From Pseudomethylobacillus aquaticus (GTDB taxonomy: Bacteria; Pseudomonadota; Gammaproteobacteria; Burkholderiales; Methylophilaceae): a DNA stretch of 64,000 nucleotides. Position 1 is the first letter of the stretch. Every line of letters starts with the position of its first letter. The notes below the pieces were generated by a model, which was not told the DNA's origin, ran no database searches, and was given only the letters and a program-made list of their open reading frames with translations. A program made the translations under genes and the position numbers. Shown here in pieces: positions 28,182 through 36,439 of this stretch. Location: positions 1 to 64,000 of the forward strand of contig NZ_RJVP01000007.1 of NCBI RefSeq assembly GCF_003730115.1, in the 5' to 3' direction.

Positions 28182-29267
28182 TCAGGCCGCCAATGCGACC
28201 TGATCGGCTTCCAGTTCACGTACCAGCGGCAGCACATGCTCACCGAAGTAAGCCACCTCTTCCTGGAAGTGCAGGAAACCGGTCAGGATCAGATCCACAC
28301 CGACCGCCTTGAGCGCAATGATGCGTTCGGCGATCTGGCGCGGCGTACCGATCAGGTTGGTCTTGAAGCCATCGTTGTACTGCACCAGATCTTCAAAGGT
28401 GGATTTGGCCCAGTTACCCTCGCCTTCCGGACTAGCCTTGCCGGCCTGCTTCACTTCGTGGCCAAAAGCGTTGACTGCTTCCGGGTTGGCCTGGGCGATG
28501 ATCTCGGCCAGCACGGCACGGGCTTCTTCCTCGGTTTCACGTGCGATCACAAAGGCATTCACACCGACTTTCACGCTGTGGTTGTTGGCTGCGGCCTTGG
28601 CACGGATGTCATCCACCTGCGCCTTGATGCCTTCCACGGTGTTGCCGTTGGTGAAGTACCAGTCGGACACGCGCGAAGCCATGTCACGTGCGGCACGTGA
28701 GCTGCCACCCTGGAACACTTCCGGTTGCTTGAGCGGCTTTGGCCTCAATGAATAGTGATGAAAGCGGTAGAAATCACCGCTGGCGGTATAGCTGTCCTGG
28801 CTCCAGATACCCTTGAGCGCACGGATGAACTCTTCGGAGCGGCGATAGCGTTCGTCGTGTTCCAGCCAGGTCTGGCCGATGGCCAGGAACTCGCCCTTGA
28901 ACCAGCCGGACACCACGTTGACAGCCACACGGCCGCCACCGGTCAGATGGTCGATGGTGGCGATCTGCTTGGCCGCCAGTGCCGGATCCCATGGGCCGGG
29001 CAGAATGGCAGCGATGACCTTCAACTTGGTGGTCGCGGCCAGCAAGCCGTGCGAGAACGACACGGATTCGTGCTGGAACTCAGCGCCGTAGCCAGCGGTG
29101 AAGCGGATCTGGCTCAAGGCGTAGTCGAAACCACTTTTCTCGGCAATCTGCGCCAGCTTCTTGTTGTATTCAAAATCCCAGCTGGTGCGCTGCTCGATAT
29201 TGCTGACCACCAGGCCGCCGCTGACGTTGGGCACCCAGTAGGCGAATTTGATGTTGTCTTGACTCAT
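28182..29267 (-). CDS. sfnG: FMNH2-dependent dimethylsulfone monooxygenase SfnG
   Basis: A 361-residue bacterial-luciferase-like flavin monooxygenase. IKFAYWVPNVSGGLVVS, GFDYALSQIRFTAGYG, LPGPWDPALAAKQIATIDHL and VNVVSGWFKGEF are characteristic of the SfnG group. SfnG cleaves dimethyl sulfone to methanesulfinate and formaldehyde using reduced FMN and oxygen in the cytosol. The reductase MsuE is encoded directly upstream (26 bases), as in pseudomonad sfnFG-type operons. The gene is under the sigma-54 promoter at 29946-29960. A methylotroph could also use the formaldehyde, though growth on it is inference. Confidence 0.93.
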   Translation of the reverse strand: MSQDNIKFAYWVPNVSGGLVVSNIEQRTSWDFEYNKKLAQIAEKSGFDYALSQIRFTAGYGAEFQHESVSFSHGLLAATTKLKVIAAILPGPWDPALAAKQIATIDHLTGGGRVAVNVVSGWFKGEFLAIGQTWLEHDERYRRSEEFIRALKGIWSQDSYTASGDFYRFHHYSLRPKPLKQPEVFQGGSSRAARDMASRVSDWYFTNGNTVEGIKAQVDDIRAKAAANNHSVKVGVNAFVIARETEEEARAVLAEIIAQANPEAVNAFGHEVKQAGKASPEGEGNWAKSTFEDLVQYNDGFKTNLIGTPRQIAERIIALKAVGVDLILTGFLHFQEEVAYFGEHVLPLVRELEADQVALAA

Positions 29268-29293
29268 GGTATGGATTCCTTGATGTGTGGATA

Positions 29294-29866
29294 TCAGGCG
29301 CTGATGGCAGCAGCAGCCGGTTGCAGGTCACGGTGTTTCAGCAGCGGCAGTGCGCGTTCCACAGCGAGATTGATGCGCTGGTCCAGTAGCTCGTTACTGA
29401 CCTTGTACTGGGTGAAATCACTTTCTGTGGCATACACGCCAACCGGCAGCGTCACGGACTGGAAGAAGCTGAACAACGGACGCAACTGATGCTCGATCAC
29501 CAGCGAATGTCGATGGCTACCACCGGTCGCCGCCAGCAACACCGGCACGTCGATGAGGCTTTCGTAATGCACCAGATCGAACAGGTGCTTGAGCAGGCCG
29601 GTATAGGAACCGCGGTACACCGGCGTGGCGAAGATCAGAAAATCGGTGTTTTCGATCGCGTTGATGGCCTTGTGCACGGATGGCTTGATGCTGTCATGGG
29701 TCAGCGAGGCCCCGAGATCCGGGCCCAGCTCACCCAGCTCGATCAGCGTCAGCTCGATGGGCAGATGCTTGCCCAGACGCTGCGCGATCTCCTCGACCAA
29801 ACTCAATGTGCGCGACGGGCGGCTGGTGCTGCCGGAGACGGCGACGACGTTCAGTTTTTTGCTCAT
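29294..29866 (-). CDS. msuE: NADPH/NADH-dependent FMN reductase MsuE (SfnF-like)
   Basis: A 190-residue flavodoxin-like reductase: LNVVAVSGSTSRPSRT binds the FMN phosphate, and TPVYRGSYTGLLKHLFDLV and AATGGSHRHSLVIEHQLRPLF are typical of the MsuE/SsuE family. It supplies reduced FMN to SfnG and probably to the SsuD-like and SfnB/DszC-like enzymes. The ATG at 29866 with AGGAG five bases upstream is preferred over the GTG two codons earlier. First gene of the minus-strand operon. Confidence 0.93.
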   Translation of the reverse strand: MSKKLNVVAVSGSTSRPSRTLSLVEEIAQRLGKHLPIELTLIELGELGPDLGASLTHDSIKPSVHKAINAIENTDFLIFATPVYRGSYTGLLKHLFDLVHYESLIDVPVLLAATGGSHRHSLVIEHQLRPLFSFFQSVTLPVGVYATESDFTQYKVSNELLDQRINLAVERALPLLKHRDLQPAAAAISA

Positions 29867-29945
29867 ATTCACTCCTGTCTGTTGGGCCTGCGTAGTCAGG
29901 CATTGCTCGTCCGGTCATCGCCCGAACGAAAACAGTTAATGAATA

Positions 29946-29960
29946 GCAGCAAGCGTGCCA
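29946..29960 (-). promoter_or_regulatory. Sigma-54 promoter of msuE-sfnG-liv
   Basis: On the minus strand TGGCACGCTTGCTGC matches the consensus block TGGCACG perfectly and has GC after exactly ten intervening bases. It lies about 80 bases before the msuE start. Confidence 0.82.
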
Positions 29961-30183
29961 CCTATTTTTATTTTTTATTATCAATATCTTATGAATTTAT
30001 TGTGCTGCTGATGGCATGGCGCTGCTGCAGCATCTGCTGATGTGCTGCTGCCAAGGAAGCAGTCAGATGCTGCTGTATAGAAAACAGGGCCGCTGGAGGC
30101 TGCCGAAAACAAAGATAAAGGCCGCCCGCTGCCATAGCAGCCCGTCACAAGCACGGCGAATGGAGGCCAATGCCCAACCGGCC

Positions 30184-30230
30184 TGCTGATTGAACAGCAC
30201 GTAATCAGCAATTCCTGTTGCTGTAACAGC
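30184..30230. promoter_or_regulatory. Candidate SfnR enhancer sites
   Basis: TGCTG-N6-CAGCA at 30184-30199 is followed by TTGCTG-N3-CAGC at 30218-30230. The same two arrangements recur at 39802-39865, the other divergent sigma-54 region. They lie about 55-100 bases upstream of one promoter and about 225-285 from the other, normal enhancer distances. Confidence 0.5.
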
Positions 30231-30282
30231 GCTACTCACGATGGGGATGATTTATTTTCAATAAATACAATGGGTTGAATAA

Positions 30283-30297
30283 TGGCACAGAGCATGC
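30283..30297 (+). promoter_or_regulatory. Sigma-54 promoter of the second sfnB
   Basis: TGGCACAGAGCATGC has GG and GC ten bases apart and a full TGGCAC block. It lies 65 bases before the sfnB start at 30362. Confidence 0.75.
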
Positions 30298-30361
30298 GTA
30301 AGGCTATGCAGGTGTCGTGCATGTGCACGGCCACGCATTCATATTGATCAGGAGCACCTCT

Positions 30362-31597
30362 ATGTCATCGTCATCCTCTGCCTTGCAGGCAGCACCAGAA
30401 GCCGAGCTGCCACGCCCGGCCGCACACATCATCAAGTCGGACGCAGAAGCCATTGAGATTGCGCACCGTGTCGCCGCTGAGCTAGCCAAGGAAGCAGCAC
30501 AACGCGACCGCGAGCGTCGCCTGCCACGCGCCGAGCTGGACCTGTTCTCGCAAAGCGGGCTGTGGGGTATTACCGTACCCAAGGAATATGGTGGCGCGTT
30601 CGTGTCCAACGCCACGCTGGCCGAAGTCATCAGCATCATCTCGGAAGCCGACCCCAGCATCGGTCAGGTACCGCAGAACCATCTTTATATGGTGGAAGGC
30701 ATCCGTCTGGACGGCAGCGAGTTCCAGAAGCGCTTCTTTTTTGACCTGGTGTTGAAAGGTGTACGTTTCGGCAATGCCTTCTCCGAGATCGGCACACGCA
30801 GTGTGGCCGACGTGCAGACACGGTTGACGCCGACCCAGGGTGGCTACACCCTCTCCGGCAAGAAGTTTTATTCCTCTGGAGCGCTGCTGGCGGACTGGGT
30901 GCCCGTCGTTGCCAAGGACGAGCGTGACAACACCGTGGTCGCCTTCGTGCAAAAAGACGCGCCCGGCCTGACCATCATCGATGACTGGTCCAGCTTCGGC
31001 CAACGCACCACGGCCAGCGGCACTACCTTGCTGGACAAGATCTTCGTGCCATCCGAATACGTACTGCCACACCACCTGGCGTTCGACAACCCGACCGCGA
31101 TGGGCCCGGTAGCACAGATCATCCAGGCAGCCGTGGACACTGGCATCGCGCGCGCCGCGCTGAAAGATACGCTGCACTTCGTGCGCAATCACACACGCCC
31201 ATGGATAGACACCGATCTCGAGCACGGCTACGAGGACCCACTCAGCCTGCGCGACATCGGCGACCTGCAGATCCGCCAGCATGCCACTGAAGCGCTGCTG
31301 GCACGCGCCGGCAAGTTCATCGACAAGGCGCAGGTCGAACCGAATGAAGACACCGTTGCCGCCGCTTCAATCGCCGTTGCTGAAGCCAAGGTATTGAGTA
31401 CCGAAACCGCGCTGCTGGCTGGCAGCAAGCTGTTCGAGCTGGCTGGTACGCGCTCCACACTGGGGGAGTTCAACCTGGACCGGCACTGGCGCAATGCCCG
31501 CACGCACACGCTGCATGACCCGGTACGCTGGAAGTACTATGCCGTGGGTAATTACGCCCTCAATGGCATCAATCCACCGCGTCATCCGTGGATCTAA
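30362..31597 (+). CDS. sfnB: SfnB-family sulfur acquisition oxidoreductase, copy 2
   Basis: The ATG at 30362, with AGGAG seven bases upstream, gives 411 residues; the longer frame adds 15 His-rich residues without a ribosome site. It is a close paralog of the protein at 18773-19996, sharing AAQRDRERRLP, SQSGLWGITVPKEYGG, IGQVPQNH, DDWSSFGQRTTASG and [12 protein letters not shown]. The fold is acyl-CoA dehydrogenase-like, with flavin-dependent monooxygenase activity expected. It is monocistronic between a sigma-54 promoter and a terminator and is divergent from msuE-sfnG. The different promoters of the two copies suggest separate substrates or dosage control. Confidence 0.92.
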   Translation: MSSSSSALQAAPEAELPRPAAHIIKSDAEAIEIAHRVAAELAKEAAQRDRERRLPRAELDLFSQSGLWGITVPKEYGGAFVSNATLAEVISIISEADPSIGQVPQNHLYMVEGIRLDGSEFQKRFFFDLVLKGVRFGNAFSEIGTRSVADVQTRLTPTQGGYTLSGKKFYSSGALLADWVPVVAKDERDNTVVAFVQKDAPGLTIIDDWSSFGQRTTASGTTLLDKIFVPSEYVLPHHLAFDNPTAMGPVAQIIQAAVDTGIARAALKDTLHFVRNHTRPWIDTDLEHGYEDPLSLRDIGDLQIRQHATEALLARAGKFIDKAQVEPNEDTVAAASIAVAEAKVLSTETALLAGSKLFELAGTRSTLGEFNLDRHWRNARTHTLHDPVRWKYYAVGNYALNGINPPRHPWI

Positions 31598-31650
31598 CTG
31601 CCAGCAAGGCTTGCAATATACAGTTATCCACCAAACGGCGTGAGATAAAC

Positions 31651-31688
31651 AAGGGCTGATCTTGAGCCAGAGATCAGCCCTTAATTTT
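31651..31688 (+). terminator. Intrinsic terminator of the second sfnB
   Basis: GGGCTGATCT pairs with AGATCAGCCC around an eight-base loop and is followed by TTAATTTT. Confidence 0.88.
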
Positions 31689-31862
31689 GCAGATCAGACA
31701 CATGGGGAGGCTGGCCGCACCTTGTCTGACCGCTGGAGGTGATCACGCTTTACTCAGCCTGCGTTGGGACCGCTGCTGGCAAAGATCAGTGCTGGCGGCA
31801 AAGACAAACTGCAAAGATTGGTTTATTTTGTCCATGTATCGACAACCATACTAAACAACTGC

Positions 31863-32318
31863 ATGAAACCTTATATCGCGCTGTTCACCCTCGTTTTTCT
31901 GATCATTATCCTGCTGAGCTTTGCTGTGTTCACGCTCATCGAGGCGGACCCACCGGGCAGCCTGGGGGCAGCACAAATGCTGCTGGCAGCGTTCATCACC
32001 GGCCTGCTGTTCGTCCAGAACAAGGCACGTCTGCCCACGCGTGAGGAACGTCGCTACTTGCTGAGAGGGTCGTTTGCGGTGACGGTACTGATCCCGGCGC
32101 TGATCATCGCTGGTTTTCTGACTTACCTTGCCATCAGCTTCGGCATCGAAGATTTAAAGCTCGGCCTGGCCGAAACCATTCCCAAGCTGCCCGTCGGATT
32201 ATGGACCGTTGGCCTGCTGATCGTTCTTGGCACCGGTTACCTGTCCCTCTGGTTCGGCTACGGCTTCCTGACCGAGCGCATAGGCAAGCAGATGCTGAAA
32301 CGCAAAGGGATCCCGTAG
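31863..32318 (+). CDS. Small membrane protein, ABZJ_00895-like
   Basis: The ATG at 31863 gives 151 residues with four hydrophobic segments (about 5-27, 33-51, 68-93, 114-135), the last preceded by LGLAETIPKLPVGLW. The pattern fits the ABZJ_00895 family of uncharacterised proteobacterial membrane proteins. A longer frame adds 33 residues without membrane character. No sulfur link is apparent; with the next three genes it forms an insert of ordinary genes inside the sulfur region. Confidence 0.65.
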   Translation: MKPYIALFTLVFLIIILLSFAVFTLIEADPPGSLGAAQMLLAAFITGLLFVQNKARLPTREERRYLLRGSFAVTVLIPALIIAGFLTYLAISFGIEDLKLGLAETIPKLPVGLWTVGLLIVLGTGYLSLWFGYGFLTERIGKQMLKRKGIP

Positions 32319-32387
32319 CAAGTCCTGTCTGAATACAGACCATGATGATGAAGCAGCTCCGATTCGCCACCACAAGGAGAGATCGAC

Positions 32388-32825
32388 ATGCCACATACGA
32401 TTAGCCTGCACCGTGTTTTGCGCGCACCCGCCGAGCGCATCTACCGCGCCCTGCTGGACCCGGACGCACTGGCCAAATGGATGGCCCCGAACGGTTATAC
32501 CGCCAACGTGCATCATCTGGACGCCCAGGTAGGCGGCAGCTTTCGCATCTCGTTCACCCATTTCAGCAGCGGCCATCGTCATGCCTTCGGCGGTGAATAT
32601 CTGGAACTGATCCCGAACCAGCGCCTGCGTTATACCGACCAGTTCGACGACCCCAAGCTGCCCGGCCTCATCACCGTCACCATCGTGTTGAAATCCGTCA
32701 GTTGCGGCACGGAACTGCACATTACACAGGACGGCATCCCGGATGTGATCCCGGCCGAATCCTGTTATCTGGGCTGGCAGGAAACGCTGCTGTTGCTGGG
32801 CATGCTGGTGGAAGCCGAGGCTTAG
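32388..32825 (+). CDS. SRPBCC/AHSA1-domain protein
   Basis: A 145-residue single-domain protein of the START-like superfamily, Aha1-C/YndB type: SLHRVLRAPAERIYRALLDPDALAKWM at the start, then VGGSFRISFTH, YLELIPNQRLRYTDQF and SCYLGWQETLLLLGMLV at the end. Such domains bind hydrophobic ligands; the role is unknown. AGGAG lies ten bases before the ATG. Confidence 0.88.
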   Translation: MPHTISLHRVLRAPAERIYRALLDPDALAKWMAPNGYTANVHHLDAQVGGSFRISFTHFSSGHRHAFGGEYLELIPNQRLRYTDQFDDPKLPGLITVTIVLKSVSCGTELHITQDGIPDVIPAESCYLGWQETLLLLGMLVEAEA

Positions 32826-32928
32826 CCACCTCGCGGATGTCCCTCTAGCAAACGTCATCCTTGATTTTGGCTGGCACAAGCTGAATCATCACGGCTGAGG
32901 CCATGACACAAACAGACTGGAGCATGGA

Positions 32929-33330
32929 TTGAACGATATGGAACCAGCTTACAGCAAACCGCTTGCCCATCCGGGCAAACGATTCCAGGCCCAGTTCATT
33001 GATGGGCTTATCGCCTACTTGCTCGGCTTCATCGTTTATTATCTGCTTGACCCGCTTACCCTTGGAGAGACCGCGATCTACAGCGGCCTCACTGCTGGCG
33101 TGCTGTATTTCCTGCTGTCTGACGCCTTACCAGACGGGCAGAGTCTGGGTAAAAAGCTCTTGAATATCCAGGTGGTCAGCAAGAGCACGATGGCACCGTG
33201 CTCTTTGTTGCAGGCATTGCTCAGAAACATCACCTTTCCTCTAGGCATGCTGGACTGGATATTCATTTTCTTTGGCTCGCATCAGCGGCTGGGTGACTTC
33301 CTTGCCGCTACCATCGTGGTCAAAAAATAG
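32929..33330 (+). CDS. RDD-family membrane protein
   Basis: A 133-residue protein with three transmembrane segments of the RDD family: KRFQAQFIDGLIAYLLGF carries the Arg/Asp residues, DGQSLGKKLLNIQVV is the middle motif and RLGDFLAATIVV the end. The TTG at 32929 with GGAG six bases upstream is a good start; the ATG at 32938 is the alternative. Function unknown; some RDD proteins aid ion transport. Confidence 0.85.
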   Translation: MNDMEPAYSKPLAHPGKRFQAQFIDGLIAYLLGFIVYYLLDPLTLGETAIYSGLTAGVLYFLLSDALPDGQSLGKKLLNIQVVSKSTMAPCSLLQALLRNITFPLGMLDWIFIFFGSHQRLGDFLAATIVVKK

Positions 33331-33345
33331 CGGCCTTGCTGCTTT

Positions 33346-33363
33346 CCAGCCTTTTCAGGCTGG
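33346..33363. terminator. Bidirectional hairpin between RDD gene and AraC regulator
   Basis: CCAGCCT / AGGCTGG with a four-base loop lies in the 39-base gap between two convergent genes. The flanking T-runs are short. Confidence 0.5.
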
Positions 33364-33369
33364 CCTGTC

Positions 33370-34164
33370 TCAGCTCACAAAATACCGGCTAGGTTCCACG
33401 CCCAGCGTCCGCCTGAACATGGCCGTGAAGGCACTGGCACTGGCATAACCGAGCGCGTCGGCCACTTGTGCGACAGGCTGTTGTGACGCCAGACGTGCCA
33501 GCGCTTCGATCAGACGCGCCTGCTGGCGCCATTGCCGGAAACTCAGGCCGGTCTCTTTTTCGAAGTGGCGCGCCAGGGTGCGTGCGCTCATGGCCAGTTG
33601 GTCAGCCAGCGTTTCGATGGTCACGGGCGTTTCCGGCTGCTGGATCATCTGCTGACAGACGCGCATGAGTTTTTCGCTGGCCGGTAGCGGCAGGTGCAAG
33701 GCCGGGGTACCCAGAAAGCGGATCTCCTGCAGCGCCAGCTGGGCGATGAGTCCGCCACGGCCCGCTTCGTCGTAGTTGGTTGGCAGTTCGCATAAAGACA
33801 GGATCAACTGACGCAGCAGCGGGCCGACTTCGACCAGGCTGCATTGCGCGCCGAAGCGCGCGGCGATATCGGCACGGATATACAGCGTGCGCATTTCCAC
33901 TTTTCCCAGCGCGTTCACGCTATGCGTGATGCCGGGCGGCACCCACACTGCGCGTAGGGGCGGGATCACCCAGCAGCCCACATCGGTTTCGATGCGCATG
34001 ACGCCGCTGCCTGCGTAGATGAGCTGCGCACGCGGATGGCAATGACGCGGTGCATGCAAACCGACAAAATCCGAAGCCTTGGCGGTCACGGCATGCGGCA
34101 GGGTCTGGTAGTCGTCCAGCGGCATCCCATAATCACGCGTGTGGTCTATGAGTTGATTTGTCAT
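33370..34164 (-). CDS. AraC-family transcriptional regulator
   Basis: About 264 residues from the ATG at 34164, which has GAG just upstream; an ATG nine codons earlier has no ribosome site. An N-terminal cupin-like domain (HCHPRAQLIYAGSGVMRI, PPLRAVWVPPGITHSV) is followed by a two-helix-turn-helix AraC domain (LADQLAMSARTLARHF; LGYASASAFTAMFRRTLG). This arrangement is typical of regulators controlling an adjacent divergent efflux gene, here the Fsr-like MFS transporter, 93 bases away. Confidence 0.9.
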   Translation of the reverse strand: MTNQLIDHTRDYGMPLDDYQTLPHAVTAKASDFVGLHAPRHCHPRAQLIYAGSGVMRIETDVGCWVIPPLRAVWVPPGITHSVNALGKVEMRTLYIRADIAARFGAQCSLVEVGPLLRQLILSLCELPTNYDEAGRGGLIAQLALQEIRFLGTPALHLPLPASEKLMRVCQQMIQQPETPVTIETLADQLAMSARTLARHFEKETGLSFRQWRQQARLIEALARLASQQPVAQVADALGYASASAFTAMFRRTLGVEPSRYFVS

Positions 34165-34257
34165 TTTCTCGATATTTATTGTCAATACCATATTGATTGA
34201 GACAAATTATACTGCTGGACTCGATTTGTATACTGCTTAAAACCACAGGTTCTGTTT

Positions 34258-35454
34258 ATGGCGACCATCACTGCCGGGGCGACCCGCCCATCCAAAACGC
34301 ATTACCCCGTGATCGCGGCGATCAGCGTTTCGCACTTTTTGAACGACATGATGCAGTCGGTGCTGCTGGCGATCTACCCTATCCTTAAGCTGCACTTAAG
34401 CTTGAGTTTCACGCAGATCGGCCTGATCACTCTGGCGTTCCAGCTGACCGGTTCCGTGCTGCAACCGCTGATCGGGATGTATGCCGACCGTAAGTCCCGG
34501 CCTTACACGCTGCCGATGAGCATGCTGCTGACCTTGTCCGGCCTGCTAGTGCTGGCCACGGCCACGCATTTCCATGCGGTACTGGTGGCCGCCATGCTGA
34601 TCGGCATGGGGTCTTCAGTGTTCCATCCGGAATCGTCACGCGTGGCGCGTCTGGCGGCCGGGCAACAACCCGGCCTGGCGCAGTCCATCTTCCAGGTGGG
34701 CGGCAATATGGGCAGCGCGGTCGGCCCCTTGCTGGCGGCTTTACTGATCCTGCCGCGTGGCTTGGCCAGCGTGGCCTGGCTGTCGCTGGCCGCACTAATC
34801 GGTGCCGTGCTGCTGACCCTGGCAGGCCGCTGGGCACATGCCCACATGGCCAGCCTGCCAGCGCGGGCACGCCAGATCGTGGATCATGGCTTGCCACGGC
34901 GCACCGTGCTGGTGTCGCTGGGGGTGCTGTTCGTGCTGATCTTCTCCAAGTTCGTGTACATGGCCAGCCTCAGCAACTACTACACCTTCTACCTGATCGA
35001 AAAATTCCAGCTCAGCACACACAGCGCACAGCTGTACCTGTTCGTGTTCCTGTTCGCAGTGGCCGCCGGTACGCTGCTGGGGGGCCCGGTGGGCGACCGC
35101 ATCGGTCGCAAGCGCGTGATCTGGTGGTCCATCCTGGGCGTGGCCCCATTCACGCTGCTGCTGCCTTATGCCAGTCTGTTCTGGACCGGCGTACTGTCGG
35201 TGATCATCGGGCTGGTGTTGTCCTCGGCGTTCTCGGCCATTCTGGTGTATGCGCAGGAACTGGTGCCGGGCAAGGTGGCCACCATCTCCGGGCTGTTCTT
35301 CGGGCTGGCGTTCGGCACTGCCGGCATCTCGGCGGCCTTGCTGGGCATGCTGGTGGACAGTCACGGCTTGCAGCTGGTGTATCAGCTCTGCGCGTTCATG
35401 CCGCTGATCGGCGTGGTGACCATGTTGCTGCCCGATATCAAAGAGGCAAAATAG
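34258..35454 (+). CDS. fsr: MFS transporter, fosmidomycin-resistance (Fsr) type
   Basis: A 398-residue major facilitator protein with twelve hydrophobic segments. AAISVSHFLNDMMQSVLLAIYPIL near the N-terminus is the hallmark of the Fsr group, and DRIGRKRVIWWS is the MFS loop motif. Fsr exports fosmidomycin and probably other compounds; the natural substrate is unknown. It is divergent from the AraC regulator, which may control it. Confidence 0.9.
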   Translation: MATITAGATRPSKTHYPVIAAISVSHFLNDMMQSVLLAIYPILKLHLSLSFTQIGLITLAFQLTGSVLQPLIGMYADRKSRPYTLPMSMLLTLSGLLVLATATHFHAVLVAAMLIGMGSSVFHPESSRVARLAAGQQPGLAQSIFQVGGNMGSAVGPLLAALLILPRGLASVAWLSLAALIGAVLLTLAGRWAHAHMASLPARARQIVDHGLPRRTVLVSLGVLFVLIFSKFVYMASLSNYYTFYLIEKFQLSTHSAQLYLFVFLFAVAAGTLLGGPVGDRIGRKRVIWWSILGVAPFTLLLPYASLFWTGVLSVIIGLVLSSAFSAILVYAQELVPGKVATISGLFFGLAFGTAGISAALLGMLVDSHGLQLVYQLCAFMPLIGVVTMLLPDIKEAK

Positions 35455-35491
35455 ATCCGGGCCAACGGCTACTGAGACAATACTTGATCAA

Positions 35492-35522
35492 TAAAACGGG
35501 CGGTTCAACCGTCGATTTTATT
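35492..35522. terminator. Hairpin between convergent fsr and ribB
   Basis: TAAAAC and GATTTTA flank an inner stem GGCGGT / ACCGTC, giving a bidirectional terminator shape with A-tract and T-tract on the two sides. Confidence 0.65.
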
Positions 35523-35566
35523 TAGCCTGGAGATTTTTATTGGGGTATTTGTATTAGCTGGCAAAC

Positions 35567-36388
35567 TCACCCAAGGTAGGTGACGGCAGCATCCAGTCGC
35601 TGACTGACTGGCTTGGCAGCCAATTGCCCTGCTGCCAAGGGCTGGATCTGCAATGGCCGGGCCTGCCAACGCGGCACCTTACTTGACCACTGCGCCAGCA
35701 ATAACTGTTCCCGGTAAATGATCAGGTCGGCAATGGTGATGATGAGCAGGCCGTGTTCGCGTGCAAAGCGGAACAGGTCGGGTCTGCGTGCCATGCTGCC
35801 ATCTTCATTGACGATCTCGCACAACACACCAGCCGGTGCACGCCCCGCCAAACGGGCCAGATCCAGCGCCGCTTCAGTGTGCCCGGGACGCTCCAGTACC
35901 CCACCCTGCCGCGCACGCAGCGGGAAGATATGGCCAGGCCGCAGCAGATCATCCGGCTGCGTAGTCGGGTTGGCCAGCGCACGCAAGGTGGCAGCACGAT
36001 CTGCTGCCGAAATGCCGGTACTGGTGCCATGTTTGTAATCCACGCTCACCGTGAACGCAGTGCGGAACGGGTCGCTATTGCGCGTGACCATCAACGGCAA
36101 CTCCAGCTGATCCAGCCGCTCGCCTTCCATGCCCACACACACTACGCCACTGCTATAGCGCACCAGAAAAGCCATCTGATCAGCAGTGATGCGATCTGCA
36201 GCGATGATCAGGTCCCCCTCGTTCTCACGGTCGGTATCGTCCACCACCACCACGAACTCGCCACGTGCGATGGCATTGACCGCACGACTGACCGAGTCGA
36301 AACGTGGTTCATCGGCGGCAGCCTGTGCGGAACGGCCCTGCGTTGATAGGGTGTGTTTCATTGTGTGATCCATTGTTTTAACCCGCAT
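35567..36388 (-). CDS. ribB: 3,4-dihydroxy-2-butanone 4-phosphate synthase
   Basis: About 265-273 residues, depending on which of three close ATGs (36388, 36373, 36361) is used; none has a clear ribosome site. The RibB domain is complete: [17 protein letters not shown]-type region [40 protein letters not shown] and [11 protein letters not shown]. It makes the four-carbon unit of riboflavin from ribulose 5-phosphate. A short C-terminal remnant of about 50 residues follows but no RibA domain. It is last in the minus-strand ssuD-like operon, so flavin supply is tied to FMNH2-dependent desulfonation; ribA lies in the divergent operon. Confidence 0.93.
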   Translation of the reverse strand: MRVKTMDHTMKHTLSTQGRSAQAAADEPRFDSVSRAVNAIARGEFVVVVDDTDRENEGDLIIAADRITADQMAFLVRYSSGVVCVGMEGERLDQLELPLMVTRNSDPFRTAFTVSVDYKHGTSTGISAADRAATLRALANPTTQPDDLLRPGHIFPLRARQGGVLERPGHTEAALDLARLAGRAPAGVLCEIVNEDGSMARRPDLFRFAREHGLLIITIADLIIYREQLLLAQWSSKVPRWQARPLQIQPLAAGQLAAKPVSQRLDAAVTYLG

Positions 36389-36439
36389 TATTTAATCCAC
36401 ATGGTTTAATCCATCGTCCAAGAGCTGGCCTGCGTCATC

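Larger units (their letters stand above)
29867..30361. other. Divergent sigma-54 control region between msuE and the second sfnB
   Basis: This 495-base gene-free region holds two outward-facing sigma-54 promoters (29946-29960 and 30283-30297). Between them lies a dense series of CTGCTG/CAGCAG motifs: around 30000-30085 including the palindrome TGCTGCAGCA, then TGCTG-ATTGAA-CAGCA at 30184-30199 and TTGCTG-TAA-CAGC at 30218-30230. Confidence 0.7.
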
